A stretch of DNA of 36,020 bases from Cytophagaceae bacterium (lineage in GTDB: Bacteria > Bacteroidota > Bacteroidia > Cytophagales > Spirosomataceae): contig CANIYB010000002.1 in assembly GCA_947471105.1 (NCBI GenBank), forward strand, positions 1 through 36,020, written 5' to 3'. Below are positions 19,480 to 27,531 of this stretch, one piece after another. The position numbers were made by a program, and so were the translations under genes. The notes under the pieces are model-generated. The model did no database searches and was not told the origin of the DNA. It worked only from the letters and a program-made list of their open reading frames with translations. Position 1 is the first letter of the stretch. Every line of letters begins with the position of its first letter.

Positions 19480-20202
19480 ATGACAGATAATCAGTGGCAA
19501 GAGGAAGAAGAGAAAATAAAAAAAGCGTTTGACGATAAAACGTGGTCTCAAATTAAATCAGAAGAATCCTGGAGAATATTTAAAATCATGAGTGAATTTG
19601 TTGAAGGCATTGACAAATTATCCAAAATTGGCCCCTGCGTATCAATTTTTGGGTCGGCCAGAACGAAACCGGAGGATAAATACTTCCAAATAGCTGAAAA
19701 AATTGCGGCTAAATTAGTCCGACATGGCTATGGGGTGATTACGGGCGGCGGCCCTGGAATTATGGAAGCGGGCAACAAAGGTGCCAAATCAGAAAATGGA
19801 CGCTCCGTAGGCTTAAACATCGAATTACCTTTTGAACAGATTCCTAATCCTTATATTGACACAGATAAAAATATCAATTTTGATTTCTTTTTTGTCCGAA
19901 AAGTAATGTTTGTCAAGTACTCCCAAGGATTCATTATAATGCCTGGGGGATTTGGAACGCTAGACGAAATGTTTGAATCCCTTACCCTCATCCAAACACA
20001 TAAAATAGGTAGATTTCCTGTGGTTTTAGTGGGCACCGAATATTGGAAAGGATTATTAGACTGGATAAAATCCACCATGATTCCAAATGGAAACATTCAT
20101 GAAGATGATCTTGAATTGTTTGCACTGGTCGATACCCCCACAGAAGCAGTCCGGGTCATTGACGATTTTTACGCTAAATATCTTTTGAAGCCCAACTTCT
20201 AA
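19480..20202 (+). CDS. LOG-family protein (nucleoside 5'-monophosphate phosphoribohydrolase-like)
   Basis: A 240-residue Rossmann-like protein of the TIGR00730/LOG family. The motifs GGGPGIMEAGNKGA (about 88-101) and PGGFGTLDEMFE (about 149-160) define the family and form the active site that splits cytokinin-type or other nucleoside monophosphates to base and ribose 5-phosphate. An N-terminal extension of about 45 charged residues precedes the core, as in the longer bacterial members. Many bacterial LOG proteins act on AMP or purine nucleotides rather than cytokinins. It is divergent from rpiB, whose substrate is the ribose 5-phosphate this reaction releases; the link may be coincidence. Its stop shares CTAA with the polX-like gene. 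Confidence 0.9.
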   Translation: MTDNQWQEEEEKIKKAFDDKTWSQIKSEESWRIFKIMSEFVEGIDKLSKIGPCVSIFGSARTKPEDKYFQIAEKIAAKLVRHGYGVITGGGPGIMEAGNKGAKSENGRSVGLNIELPFEQIPNPYIDTDKNINFDFFFVRKVMFVKYSQGFIIMPGGFGTLDEMFESLTLIQTHKIGRFPVVLVGTEYWKGLLDWIKSTMIPNGNIHEDDLELFALVDTPTEAVRVIDDFYAKYLLKPNF

Positions 20203-21866
20203 TTCTTTTTAAAAAAGGCTTTTAAATCATTTAAAGGTAAAGCGTTAAGGGTGAGTGCTTTCAGTAGTCCACCCTTACGTCCCACTTTTACCCCATATTT
20301 CATGTCTTTCAACCCCTCTATTTTATGAGCATCTGGATTGATCGATACAAAAACCCCTTTATCCATCGCCGCATAAATGTGCCGCCAATCTAAATCGAGT
20401 CGATATGGACTTGCATTCAATTCAATACTGACGCCGTTAGCGAGGCAAGCATCTAAAATTTTATGCGTATTCAAAGGATAACCGGGTCTAGAAAGCAATA
20501 GCCTGCCCGTTGGGTGACCTAAAATAGATGTATATGGATTTTCGATGGCACGAATTAAACGAGACATCGCTTTATCCAAATCCATGGTTAGGTTGGCATG
20601 CACAGAGGCCACTACATAATCAAATTGGGATAAAATAGGGTCATTGTAATCCAAAGATCCATCCGGCAGAATATCTGCTTCGATTCCTTTCAAGATGGTA
20701 AAATCAGACCACAATAAATTGAGGCGGTCAATTTCTTCATGCTGCCGATAAACATCTTCTTCCTTTAATCCACCTGCATAAGCCGCGTATTGCGAATGAT
20801 CAGCAATTCCAAAGTAATGTAAGCCTAAACTCCGACAAGCTTCTGCCATTTCTTGGAGTGTATTTTTTCCATCTGAATAAACGGAGTGGTTATGCAAGCA
20901 GCCTTGTAAATCCTGCTCTTCAATCAAATCTGTATTTTGATGTTGGCCTGCCCAGTCAAACTCTTGTAATCCCTCCCGCATTTCAGGGAGAATAAATGGC
21001 TTGTTTGATGATTGGTAAATGGACTCTTCCGTCAACAAGCTTTTACCTTGAAATTGATTGTAAAAATCAATAGATTCCAAATGATTTTCGTGAGCGCTAT
21101 GTTGAAATAAGGCGGAAACAAATTCAGATTCGTCAACCAAATGAATTTCAATGGGTATTAAATGATCTTCAAAAAAACCACGCCAAGTAAAAGGAGAAGA
21201 GGCTTGGAGATCCTCAGAGAAACCGGTAAGCTCAGAAATCTCACTTTGACTTCCAAAAATATTATCGGTTTCTATCACAAAAACTAAAGAGGTAATGACT
21301 TCGCAATTACGCCTTAATTCCCCCGAAATAGCTATTTTGTCAAATGTCACTTGCAACATGGCCAGTATGCGATCACTTAAAAATATCGCTTTATCTAACC
21401 TAAGTTTTTTCCTGTTTTCTTGAATATAAATGATTTGAGATTGAATGGACGATTGGATCGCAGAGCCAAATCCTTTTAATTTTTCAATTTGGCCATTCTG
21501 ACAAGCAATATTCAAATCCTGGAAATTTGACACATTTAGTTCCTGCCAAATGGCTCGAACTTTTTTGGCGCCCAGACCCTTTATTTTCAGAAGATCTAAG
21601 ATGCCGGGTGGCGTCTTTTCAACAATCTCTGCTAATTCCTGACAAGTTCCTGTTTGAGCAAGTTGATATATTAATTGGACGATGACTTTTCCCACACCAG
21701 GAATCAATACTAACTGATCGGGTGTCAACTGGTTTATTAACCCAGGAAACTTGTCTAATCCACGTATCGCAAAAGAAAGATTTTTAGCTTTGAACTCATT
21801 AACGCCATGTACATCCCAAAGCTTGACCAACAACTCTAACGAATCAACTAACTCATCATTTTCCAT
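20199..21866 (-). CDS. PolX-like helix-hairpin-helix/PHP protein with degenerate polymerase site
   Basis: The 555 residues follow the PolX order: an 8 kDa helical domain with HhH motifs (IPGVGKVIVQLI about 54-65, IKGLGAKKVRAIW about 94-106), a polymerase X palm/thumb (about 115-310), and a PHP phosphoesterase domain (about 325-540). The PHP metal ligands look intact: LHNHSVYSDG, IADHSQ, KGIEADIL, SVHA, LGHPTGR and INPDAH. In the palm the expected G-S-x-R-R...D-x-D reads GELRRNCEVITSLVFVI, and the V-D-L-R-V-V strand reads IEIHLV, so all three catalytic aspartates are gone. DNA synthesis is therefore unlikely, while the PHP nuclease or phosphatase activity may remain. Convergent with the LOG gene, sharing four bases at the stops. 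Confidence 0.9.
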   Translation of the reverse strand: MENDELVDSLELLVKLWDVHGVNEFKAKNLSFAIRGLDKFPGLINQLTPDQLVLIPGVGKVIVQLIYQLAQTGTCQELAEIVEKTPPGILDLLKIKGLGAKKVRAIWQELNVSNFQDLNIACQNGQIEKLKGFGSAIQSSIQSQIIYIQENRKKLRLDKAIFLSDRILAMLQVTFDKIAISGELRRNCEVITSLVFVIETDNIFGSQSEISELTGFSEDLQASSPFTWRGFFEDHLIPIEIHLVDESEFVSALFQHSAHENHLESIDFYNQFQGKSLLTEESIYQSSNKPFILPEMREGLQEFDWAGQHQNTDLIEEQDLQGCLHNHSVYSDGKNTLQEMAEACRSLGLHYFGIADHSQYAAYAGGLKEEDVYRQHEEIDRLNLLWSDFTILKGIEADILPDGSLDYNDPILSQFDYVVASVHANLTMDLDKAMSRLIRAIENPYTSILGHPTGRLLLSRPGYPLNTHKILDACLANGVSIELNASPYRLDLDWRHIYAAMDKGVFVSINPDAHKIEGLKDMKYGVKVGRKGGLLKALTLNALPLNDLKAFFKKN

Positions 21867-21869
21867 TCA

Positions 21870-21877
21870 CAAATATA
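21870..21877 (-). promoter_or_regulatory. Predicted -7 box (TATATTTG) three bases before the PolX-like start
   Basis: An exact TAnnTTTG match on the minus strand ends three bases before the ATG at 21866. No other in-frame ATG lies near, so use of this box would give a leaderless message. The rest of the divergent gap to 22121 is AT-rich with no ORF or strong hairpin. Confidence 0.35.
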
Positions 21878-22087
21878 TCATCCTCAAAGGACAAATTAAT
21901 ATAGTTGATCTAAGTTAATCATTATAGTTCCATGGTTTATATGAATCAAATGCTAGCTCATTGACTTAAAAATGAGCGCATTATCAAATGAAAATGGTAA
22001 ATTTCCAATAATTTAAATTGTATTTAGGGAAAGAATTGAAAAATTATTTCTTTTTGAAAATTAAATCAAAAATAAAATTTTAAATTA

Positions 22088-22115
22088 TTGATTAATCAAG
22101 CAATTTATAATTTTC
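22088..22115 (+). promoter_or_regulatory. Predicted promoter for the ATP-grasp gene
   Basis: TTG at 22088-22090, a 17-base spacer, then TAATTTTC at 22108-22115 (one mismatch to TAnnTTTG). The box ends six bases before the ATG at 22122, so the leader would be almost absent. The spacing fits the Bacteroidota -33/-7 pattern best of all candidates here. Confidence 0.4.
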
Positions 22116-22121
22116 GAGCCT

Positions 22122-23552
22122 ATGAATTTCTCATTTGACAACTATAACGCAGAGGGCTTTTTTGACGAAATGTTTACCGAAGACGGAAAAACAAGGTCAG
22201 GATATACCTATTTTAAAGACCGCGTAGAACAGCTTACGAAGGAAGAGTTCATGCGGCGACAAATTTCTGCAGAGAGAGCATTAATGGCTATGGGTATTAC
22301 GTTCAATGTCTATTCAGAAAATGAAGGAACAGAGCGCATAATGCCCGTTGACATCATCCCAAGAATTGTCAGTGCACAGGAATGGGAGAAAATAGAAAAG
22401 GGATTAATTCAGCGAATAACGGCCTTAAATTTGTTTTTGGCCGACATATATTCTGATCAAAAAATCATCAAAGATGGCATCATTCCAAAAGAAGTCATTT
22501 ACTCATCAAAAAACTTTTTAGCGCCATGCATGGGCATTAAACCGCCTAAAAATATTTGGATCCACATCACAGGAACGGATTTAATTAGGGGAAATGATGG
22601 CGAATATATGGTTTTAGAGGATAATTTAAGATGCCCTTCTGGCGTTTCCTATATGATGGAAAACAGGGAGTTGTTGAAGCAAACATTTCCTGAAGTTGTA
22701 GCAAAAACACAAATTAGGCCCATTGCCGATTACCCGCATAAGCTATTGCAAATGCTCCGATTTATTAGCGATCGACCAGAACCTACTGTGGTGGTGCTTA
22801 CTCCTGGAATTTACAATTCAGCCTACTTTGAACATTCCTATTTGGCCCAACAAATGGGTGTCGAGTTAGTTGATGCGCGTGATTTAGTCGTGCATGAAGG
22901 CTATGTAAAAATGAGAACGACCAAAGGTTTCAAAATAGTAGATGTTATTTATAGGCGAATTGATGATACATTTTTAGACCCTAAAACTTTTAATCCGGAT
23001 TCCTTAATTGGAATTCCAGGGATATTTGATGTGTATAAAAAAGGGAAAGTTGCCTTAGCTAATGCACCTGGGACTGGCGTTGCCGACGACAAGGTGATTT
23101 ATGCCTATGTGCCTCGAATGATCAAATATTATTTAGGAGAAGAACCCATCATCGATAATGTAAAAACATATATCTGTAGTGAGCCAGATGATTTGAAGTT
23201 TGTGTTAGAAAACATCGGAGATTTGGTAGTCAAAGAGGCCAATGAGGCCGGTGGTTATGGGATGTTGATCGGTCCAAAATCGACCAAAGAAGAACAAGAG
23301 AATTTCAAAAAGTACATTTTGGCTAATCCAAGAAACTATATCGCTCAGCCAACGATTTCATTATCCCGAGTGCCATGCTTAATTGATGACCATGCGGAAG
23401 GCAGGCACGTTGATTTAAGGCCCTATATTTTATATGGAGATGGCGTGAATGTAATGCCTGGAGGATTGACCCGTGTGGCGTTGCGAAAGGGATCTTTAGT
23501 CGTAAATTCCTCTCAAGGAGGAGGTTCAAAGGATACTTGGGTGCTTTACTAG
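22122..23552 (+). CDS. Circularly permuted ATP-grasp family protein
   Basis: The 476 residues match the circularly permuted ATP-grasp group (DUF404/DUF407). Landmarks include GITFNVYSENEGTERIMPVD (about 54-73), a long central block with VLEDNLRCPSGVSYMMENR (about 165-183), VVKEANEAGGYGMLIG (about 369-384) and the late HVDLRPYILYGDGV. These enzymes are predicted to form peptide-like bonds using ATP. In many genomes the gene is followed by an alpha-E (DUF403) protein and a transglutaminase-like protease in one operon. None of these partners is in this window: the gene is flanked by REP-like repeats and lysA. Length is normal and nothing looks broken. Confidence 0.92.
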   Translation: MNFSFDNYNAEGFFDEMFTEDGKTRSGYTYFKDRVEQLTKEEFMRRQISAERALMAMGITFNVYSENEGTERIMPVDIIPRIVSAQEWEKIEKGLIQRITALNLFLADIYSDQKIIKDGIIPKEVIYSSKNFLAPCMGIKPPKNIWIHITGTDLIRGNDGEYMVLEDNLRCPSGVSYMMENRELLKQTFPEVVAKTQIRPIADYPHKLLQMLRFISDRPEPTVVVLTPGIYNSAYFEHSYLAQQMGVELVDARDLVVHEGYVKMRTTKGFKIVDVIYRRIDDTFLDPKTFNPDSLIGIPGIFDVYKKGKVALANAPGTGVADDKVIYAYVPRMIKYYLGEEPIIDNVKTYICSEPDDLKFVLENIGDLVVKEANEAGGYGMLIGPKSTKEEQENFKKYILANPRNYIAQPTISLSRVPCLIDDHAEGRHVDLRPYILYGDGVNVMPGGLTRVALRKGSLVVNSSQGGGSKDTWVLY

Positions 23553-23563
23553 GGAAATTGTAA

Positions 23564-23583
23564 AGACGCGATTCCTCGCGTCT
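23564..23583. repeat. REP-like palindrome copy 1
   Basis: Perfect hairpin: arms AGACGCGA and TCGCGTCT (8 bp) around a TTCC loop. It is GC-rich against an AT-rich background and starts 12 bases after the ATP-grasp stop codon. Identical over 20 bases to copy 2. Confidence 0.85.
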
Positions 23584-23602
23584 TAATTCCAAATTCCTAT
23601 AG

Positions 23603-23622
23603 AGACGCGATTCCTCGCGTCT
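23603..23622. repeat. REP-like palindrome copy 2
   Basis: Same 20 bases as copy 1, in the same orientation, 39 bases further on. The flanking TAG and A extend the pairing slightly (TAGAGACGCGA... CGTCTA). It is followed by ATTTTTA, so on the plus strand it could also act as a weak terminator for the ATP-grasp gene. Confidence 0.85.
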
Positions 23623-23675
23623 ATTTTTAGGCGCGTAAATTAGGACATAAATTTATCACAATAATTAATGTAAAC

Positions 23676-23695
23676 AGACGCGAGGTATCGCGTCT
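23676..23695. repeat. REP-like palindrome copy 3 (inverted)
   Basis: The arms are the same; the loop is GGTA, which on the minus strand reads TACC, so it is an inverted copy with one loop difference. Its flank CTACA on the plus strand (TGTAGAGACGCGA on the minus strand) supplies the TAG stop of lysA at 23696-23698. Confidence 0.85.
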
Positions 23696-24934
23696 CTACA
23701 TAAAAACTTGGTTTCTAGTCAAATCATCCAACGTCTCTCTCTTCCGAATGATAACGGCTTTGCCTTGATCAATGAGCACTTCCGCTGGCAGAAATCTTGA
23801 ATTATAGTGGGATGCCATGGTAAACCCATAAGCACCGGCATTAGCTAATGCAATAATGTCACCCTCATGTACCTCATTCAAATTTCGTTCATCTTGTTTG
23901 CCATTAAAATCAAATGAAAAGGTATCGGTTTCACAAATATTTCCGACCACTCGGTAAGCTTTTTGATTACCTGAGTTTGCATTGGAAGCATTAAAAATAT
24001 AATGATAAGAACCATACATCATGGGTCTAATCAAATGATTAAGGCCAGTGTTAATTCCTAAAAAAGTCTTGATCGGATCATTTTTAACCACCGTTGCCTG
24101 TGCCAAAAAGGTTCCAGCCTCACTCACCAAAAACTTGCCTGGCTCCACCCAAAGCTTTAATTCTCGTCCATATTGACGACTAAATTCAAGAAAAGATTGG
24201 CTCATCAATTGGCCTACTTCCTGCATATCAACCCCCGGATCTTCGGGAGAATAGGGAACTTTAAATCCACCCCCTAAATCAATAATTTCCAAGTCCTTAA
24301 AGTCAAACGCAAATTCAAAAAGTGCAGATGCCGCTTCTTGAAACGTTTTACCATCTTTGATATCCGAGCCAGTATGTTGGTGCAAACCAATGACATGAAT
24401 TTTATATTGATTGACAATGGCTAAAATTTCCTTTTTTTGATGAATGGAAATACCAAATTTAGATTCAGGATGAGCGGTCATGATTTTTTCATTTCCACCA
24501 CCAAAAACATGAGGCTTAATGCGAATAAGACAAGGCTTAGTTGAGCCATATTTTTGACCAAACTTTTCAAGTACTGAAAGATTATCCAAGTTCACAATGG
24601 CGCCTTTGTCAACAGCAAATTCAATCTCCGAAAAATCAACTCCGCTCGGAGTAAAAGTTATTTGACTGCCAGCATAACCAGCCAAGATACCTAATTCTAA
24701 TTCTTGGGGAGAAACTACATCTAAATCCACTCCATTTTGCAGCATGATGCGCAAAATAGATATATTGGTATTCGCTTTACACGCATATTTAATCGATAAA
24801 GGAAAACCCTTCAATGACCCACGAAGAACTGAAATTTTTTCCCTAATTTTGTCTGCATCGTAGACATATAAGGGCGTTCCAAATTGTTGGGCCAAGTCCG
24901 TTAACTGAATACCTTGAATGGAATAATATGCCAT
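23696..24934 (-). CDS. lysA: Diaminopimelate decarboxylase
   Basis: LysA is the PLP enzyme that decarboxylates meso-diaminopimelate to lysine, the last step of lysine synthesis. The 412 residues carry the PLP-lysine segment SIKYACKANTN (about 44-54), GLHQHTGSDIKDG (about 182-194), DLGGGFKVPY, EPGKFLVSEAG and the active-site CETDTF near the C-terminus. The ATG at 24934 is preferred over one at 24979, since the latter lies upstream of the predicted -7 box and adds 15 unconserved hydrophobic residues. The final codons and the stop run directly into a REP-like repeat. Its short divergent gap with the phosphatase gene is 45 bases. Confidence 0.95.
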   Translation of the reverse strand: MAYYSIQGIQLTDLAQQFGTPLYVYDADKIREKISVLRGSLKGFPLSIKYACKANTNISILRIMLQNGVDLDVVSPQELELGILAGYAGSQITFTPSGVDFSEIEFAVDKGAIVNLDNLSVLEKFGQKYGSTKPCLIRIKPHVFGGGNEKIMTAHPESKFGISIHQKKEILAIVNQYKIHVIGLHQHTGSDIKDGKTFQEAASALFEFAFDFKDLEIIDLGGGFKVPYSPEDPGVDMQEVGQLMSQSFLEFSRQYGRELKLWVEPGKFLVSEAGTFLAQATVVKNDPIKTFLGINTGLNHLIRPMMYGSYHYIFNASNANSGNQKAYRVVGNICETDTFSFDFNGKQDERNLNEVHEGDIIALANAGAYGFTMASHYNSRFLPAEVLIDQGKAVIIRKRETLDDLTRNQVFM

Positions 24935-24952
24935 TGAAATTAAATTTAGCGA

Positions 24953-24980
24953 CAAATATAGCCCTAAAATGATCATCAAA
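24953..24980 (-). promoter_or_regulatory. Predicted lysA promoter
   Basis: On the minus strand TTTG (24980-24977), a 16-base spacer and TATATTTG (24960-24953; exact TAnnTTTG), 18 bases ahead of the lysA ATG. The -33 element includes the first base of the divergent phosphatase start codon, so the two genes' control regions overlap completely. Confidence 0.45.
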
Positions 24981-26296
24981 TGAAATACTTATACACATTT
25001 CTTTATTTCATCGTTTGCTCAAGCGTTTTTAGTCAAATTAAAAGCGGTCCGATGCTAGGGTATTCCGAAATGAAGGAGACCTTAATTTGGATTCAAACTG
25101 AAAAGTCGTCCAAGGTTGAAATAAAATATTGGCAAAAAGATAACAAATCGAATAGCCCAGTGAAATCAACCGATCCCATTCAAACTCAAAAGCAAGATAA
25201 TTTTATTACCAAAATCATCACTGACCAAGTGGAAATGGGCAAGAAATATTCCTATGAGGTCTGGATAGATGGCAAAAAAATGAACTTTGATTATCCACTT
25301 GAATTTCAAACTCAAGCATTATGGCAATATCGAACGGATCCACCCAATTTTACTTTTGCCTTTGGATCCTGCAATTACATTAATGATGAAAATTATGATC
25401 GGCCCGGTAGACCATATGGAGGTGCCGACGAAATTTACCAGTCGATCTATCAACAAAAGCCAGATTTCATGATTTGGGGAGGAGATAATTTTTATTACCG
25501 AGAACCCGATTGGAATACAAAAACAGGAATGATCCATCGAAATGACCATACTCGAGGACAAAAATCAGTCCAAGCACTCTTAGCAAATACACATCATTAT
25601 GCTATTTGGGATGATCATGATTATGGCCCAAATGATGCAGATCGCTCATTTGTGTTAAAAAATACAGCCTTGGAATTGTTTAAGCTTTATTGGGGTAATT
25701 TAAATTATGTATTCCCGCAAGAAGCGATCACAGGCCAGTTTCAGTGGTCCGATACCGAGTTTTTCTTAATGGATGACCGTTGGTTTAAGGCGCCAAATGA
25801 TTTAAAAGATCCCGCAAAAGATTACTTTGGTCAAAAGCAATTAAATTGGCTTTTGGATGCATTAACAACCAGTAGAGCGAGTTTCAAAATCGTTGTGAAT
25901 GGAGGACAAATCATAAATCCGGCTAAAATCTTTGAAAATATGGCTAATTATGAACAAGAAAGGAATCAATTATTAAAAGAAATACAAAATAGAAATATTC
26001 CCGGAGTTGTATTTCTGTCAGGCGATCGACATACTTCTAGTTTTTGGAAACTCGAACGCCCAGGCACCTATCCCTTATATGATTTAACTGTTTCGCCATT
26101 AACTGCCGGAACAGCCACGCCTCATAAATTGGATTTAAACGAACAATTAGTTCCAGGAACAATGACTCAAGAACGAGCATTTGCCACAGTCAGTGTGTCA
26201 GGCCCATTAAAAGATCGCACATTAAATATTACTTTACGTGACGTAAAGGGAGATGTTTTGTGGAAACAAGAATTAAAATCAAATTTATTAAAATAA
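24980..26296 (+). CDS. PhoD-like metallophosphatase (alkaline phosphatase D family)
   Basis: A signal peptide (about residues 1-19, ending SSVFSQ) exports this 438-residue protein. An N-terminal beta domain (about 20-110) precedes the metallophosphatase core: FAFGSCNY (about 124-131; metal-binding Cys), DFMIWGGDNFYYRE (about 158-171), IWDDHDYGPND (about 209-219) and VFLSGDRHTSSFW (about 344-356). This layout is that of PhoD-type Ca2+/Fe3+ phosphodiesterases and phosphatases, which release phosphate from esters outside the cytoplasm. It is first in an apparent operon with the OsmC and thyA genes, one base apart from the former. Phosphate control is not visible in the sequence. Confidence 0.9.
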   Translation: MKYLYTFLYFIVCSSVFSQIKSGPMLGYSEMKETLIWIQTEKSSKVEIKYWQKDNKSNSPVKSTDPIQTQKQDNFITKIITDQVEMGKKYSYEVWIDGKKMNFDYPLEFQTQALWQYRTDPPNFTFAFGSCNYINDENYDRPGRPYGGADEIYQSIYQQKPDFMIWGGDNFYYREPDWNTKTGMIHRNDHTRGQKSVQALLANTHHYAIWDDHDYGPNDADRSFVLKNTALELFKLYWGNLNYVFPQEAITGQFQWSDTEFFLMDDRWFKAPNDLKDPAKDYFGQKQLNWLLDALTTSRASFKIVVNGGQIINPAKIFENMANYEQERNQLLKEIQNRNIPGVVFLSGDRHTSSFWKLERPGTYPLYDLTVSPLTAGTATPHKLDLNEQLVPGTMTQERAFATVSVSGPLKDRTLNITLRDVKGDVLWKQELKSNLLK

Positions 26297-26297
26297 G

Positions 26298-26735
26298 ATG
26301 GAAGTAGTTTTAAAGAGGATAGATGATGATTTTCATTTTGAAGGAATGGGCAACTCCTCCGTTCCGGTTCATATAGACGCCGCCGAGGGTATAGGTGGAC
26401 ATAATGCAGGTGCTAGACCGATGGAATTACTACTTATGGGTATCGGTGGATGTACCGCCATAGATGTTATTTTAATTCTAAAAAAGCAACGCCAAGCAAT
26501 TGAAGATTTTCAAATTAGAATTTCAGGAAACCGAGAAAAAATAGAAGGGACCGAGAAAACACCTTTTAATGAAATCAACATTCAATTTGAACTAAAAGGC
26601 GCCATCGATGGAAAAAAAGCATTAAAAGCAATCCAATTATCGATGGAGAAATATTGCTCGGCTACGGCCCAACTAGAACCCAGCGCCAAAATAACACATA
26701 CCTTAGTTTTAAACTCAAATCAATTTATAGCCTAA
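26298..26735 (+). CDS. OsmC family protein
   Basis: The 145 residues have the OsmC/Ohr fold with both redox cysteines: [14 protein letters not shown] (Cys about 52) and [11 protein letters not shown] (Cys about 116). Members reduce organic or fatty-acid hydroperoxides with the two-cysteine site; the [16 protein letters not shown] segment is typical of the YhfA-like subgroup, whose substrate is less certain. It starts one base after the phosphatase stop and ends one base before thyA, so all three are likely co-transcribed. Confidence 0.92.
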   Translation: MEVVLKRIDDDFHFEGMGNSSVPVHIDAAEGIGGHNAGARPMELLLMGIGGCTAIDVILILKKQRQAIEDFQIRISGNREKIEGTEKTPFNEINIQFELKGAIDGKKALKAIQLSMEKYCSATAQLEPSAKITHTLVLNSNQFIA

Positions 26736-26736
26736 C

Positions 26737-27531
26737 ATGCAAGCTTATTTAGATCTACTTACCCACATAAAAGAAAAAGGCACCTATAAATCGGATCGTA
26801 CAGGCACAGGTACAACCAGTGTTTTTGGGTACCAAATGCGTTTCAATTTAGCCGATGGATTTCCATTGGTCACCACGAAAAAAACACATTTGAAATCCAT
26901 CATCTATGAATTACTTTGGTTTTTAAAAGGAGAAACAAATACGGCCTATTTAAAAGAAAACAATGTCAGTATTTGGGATGAGTGGGCAAGCCCAACGGGA
27001 GATTTAGGACCAGTATATGGCAAACAATGGCGTTCTTGGGAAGGAGCTGATGGTCAAGTCATTGACCAAATAAAAGATGTTATTCATACCTTAAAAACAA
27101 ATCCCGATTCAAGGCGAATTATCGTAAGTGCTTGGAATGTGGCCGATTTACCTAAAATGGCTCTAATGCCTTGTCACGCCTTTTTCCAATTTTACGTGGC
27201 GGATGGTAAATTATCATGCCAACTATACCAAAGGTCCGCCGATGTGTTTTTAGGTGTCCCGTTCAATATCGCTAGCTATGCGCTTTTAACGATGATGGTG
27301 GCCCAAGTTTGTGATTTAGCTTTAGGTGACTTTGTATGGACCGGTGGTGATACACACCTTTATAGCAATCACATGGAACAAGTTGACCTACAATTGACCC
27401 GTAGCCCTCGCCCATTGCCCACTATGCGAATCAATCCTGACAAGAAAGACCTACTCGATTTTGTTTTTGAAGATTTTACCTTAGAAAATTACGACCCATA
27501 TCCAGGCATTAAAGCACCTGTAGCTATTTAG
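26737..27531 (+). CDS. thyA: Thymidylate synthase
   Basis: ThyA methylates dUMP to dTMP using methylenetetrahydrofolate. At 264 residues it is the usual bacterial length. Visible motifs: [18 protein letters not shown] (about 19-36), the catalytic cysteine in [13 protein letters not shown] (Cys about 146), and [19 protein letters not shown] (about 164-182), which binds dUMP. The stop overlaps the MoxR-gene stop by the four bases TTAG. Confidence 0.97.
   Translation: MQAYLDLLTHIKEKGTYKSDRTGTGTTSVFGYQMRFNLADGFPLVTTKKTHLKSIIYELLWFLKGETNTAYLKENNVSIWDEWASPTGDLGPVYGKQWRSWEGADGQVIDQIKDVIHTLKTNPDSRRIIVSAWNVADLPKMALMPCHAFFQFYVADGKLSCQLYQRSADVFLGVPFNIASYALLTMMVAQVCDLALGDFVWTGGDTHLYSNHMEQVDLQLTRSPRPLPTMRINPDKKDLLDFVFEDFTLENYDPYPGIKAPVAI

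Noticed and set aside
21867-22121. 255-base AT-rich divergent gap
   Set aside because: Checked for short ORFs, tRNA-like and riboswitch-like structure; nothing seen apart from the two promoter boxes.
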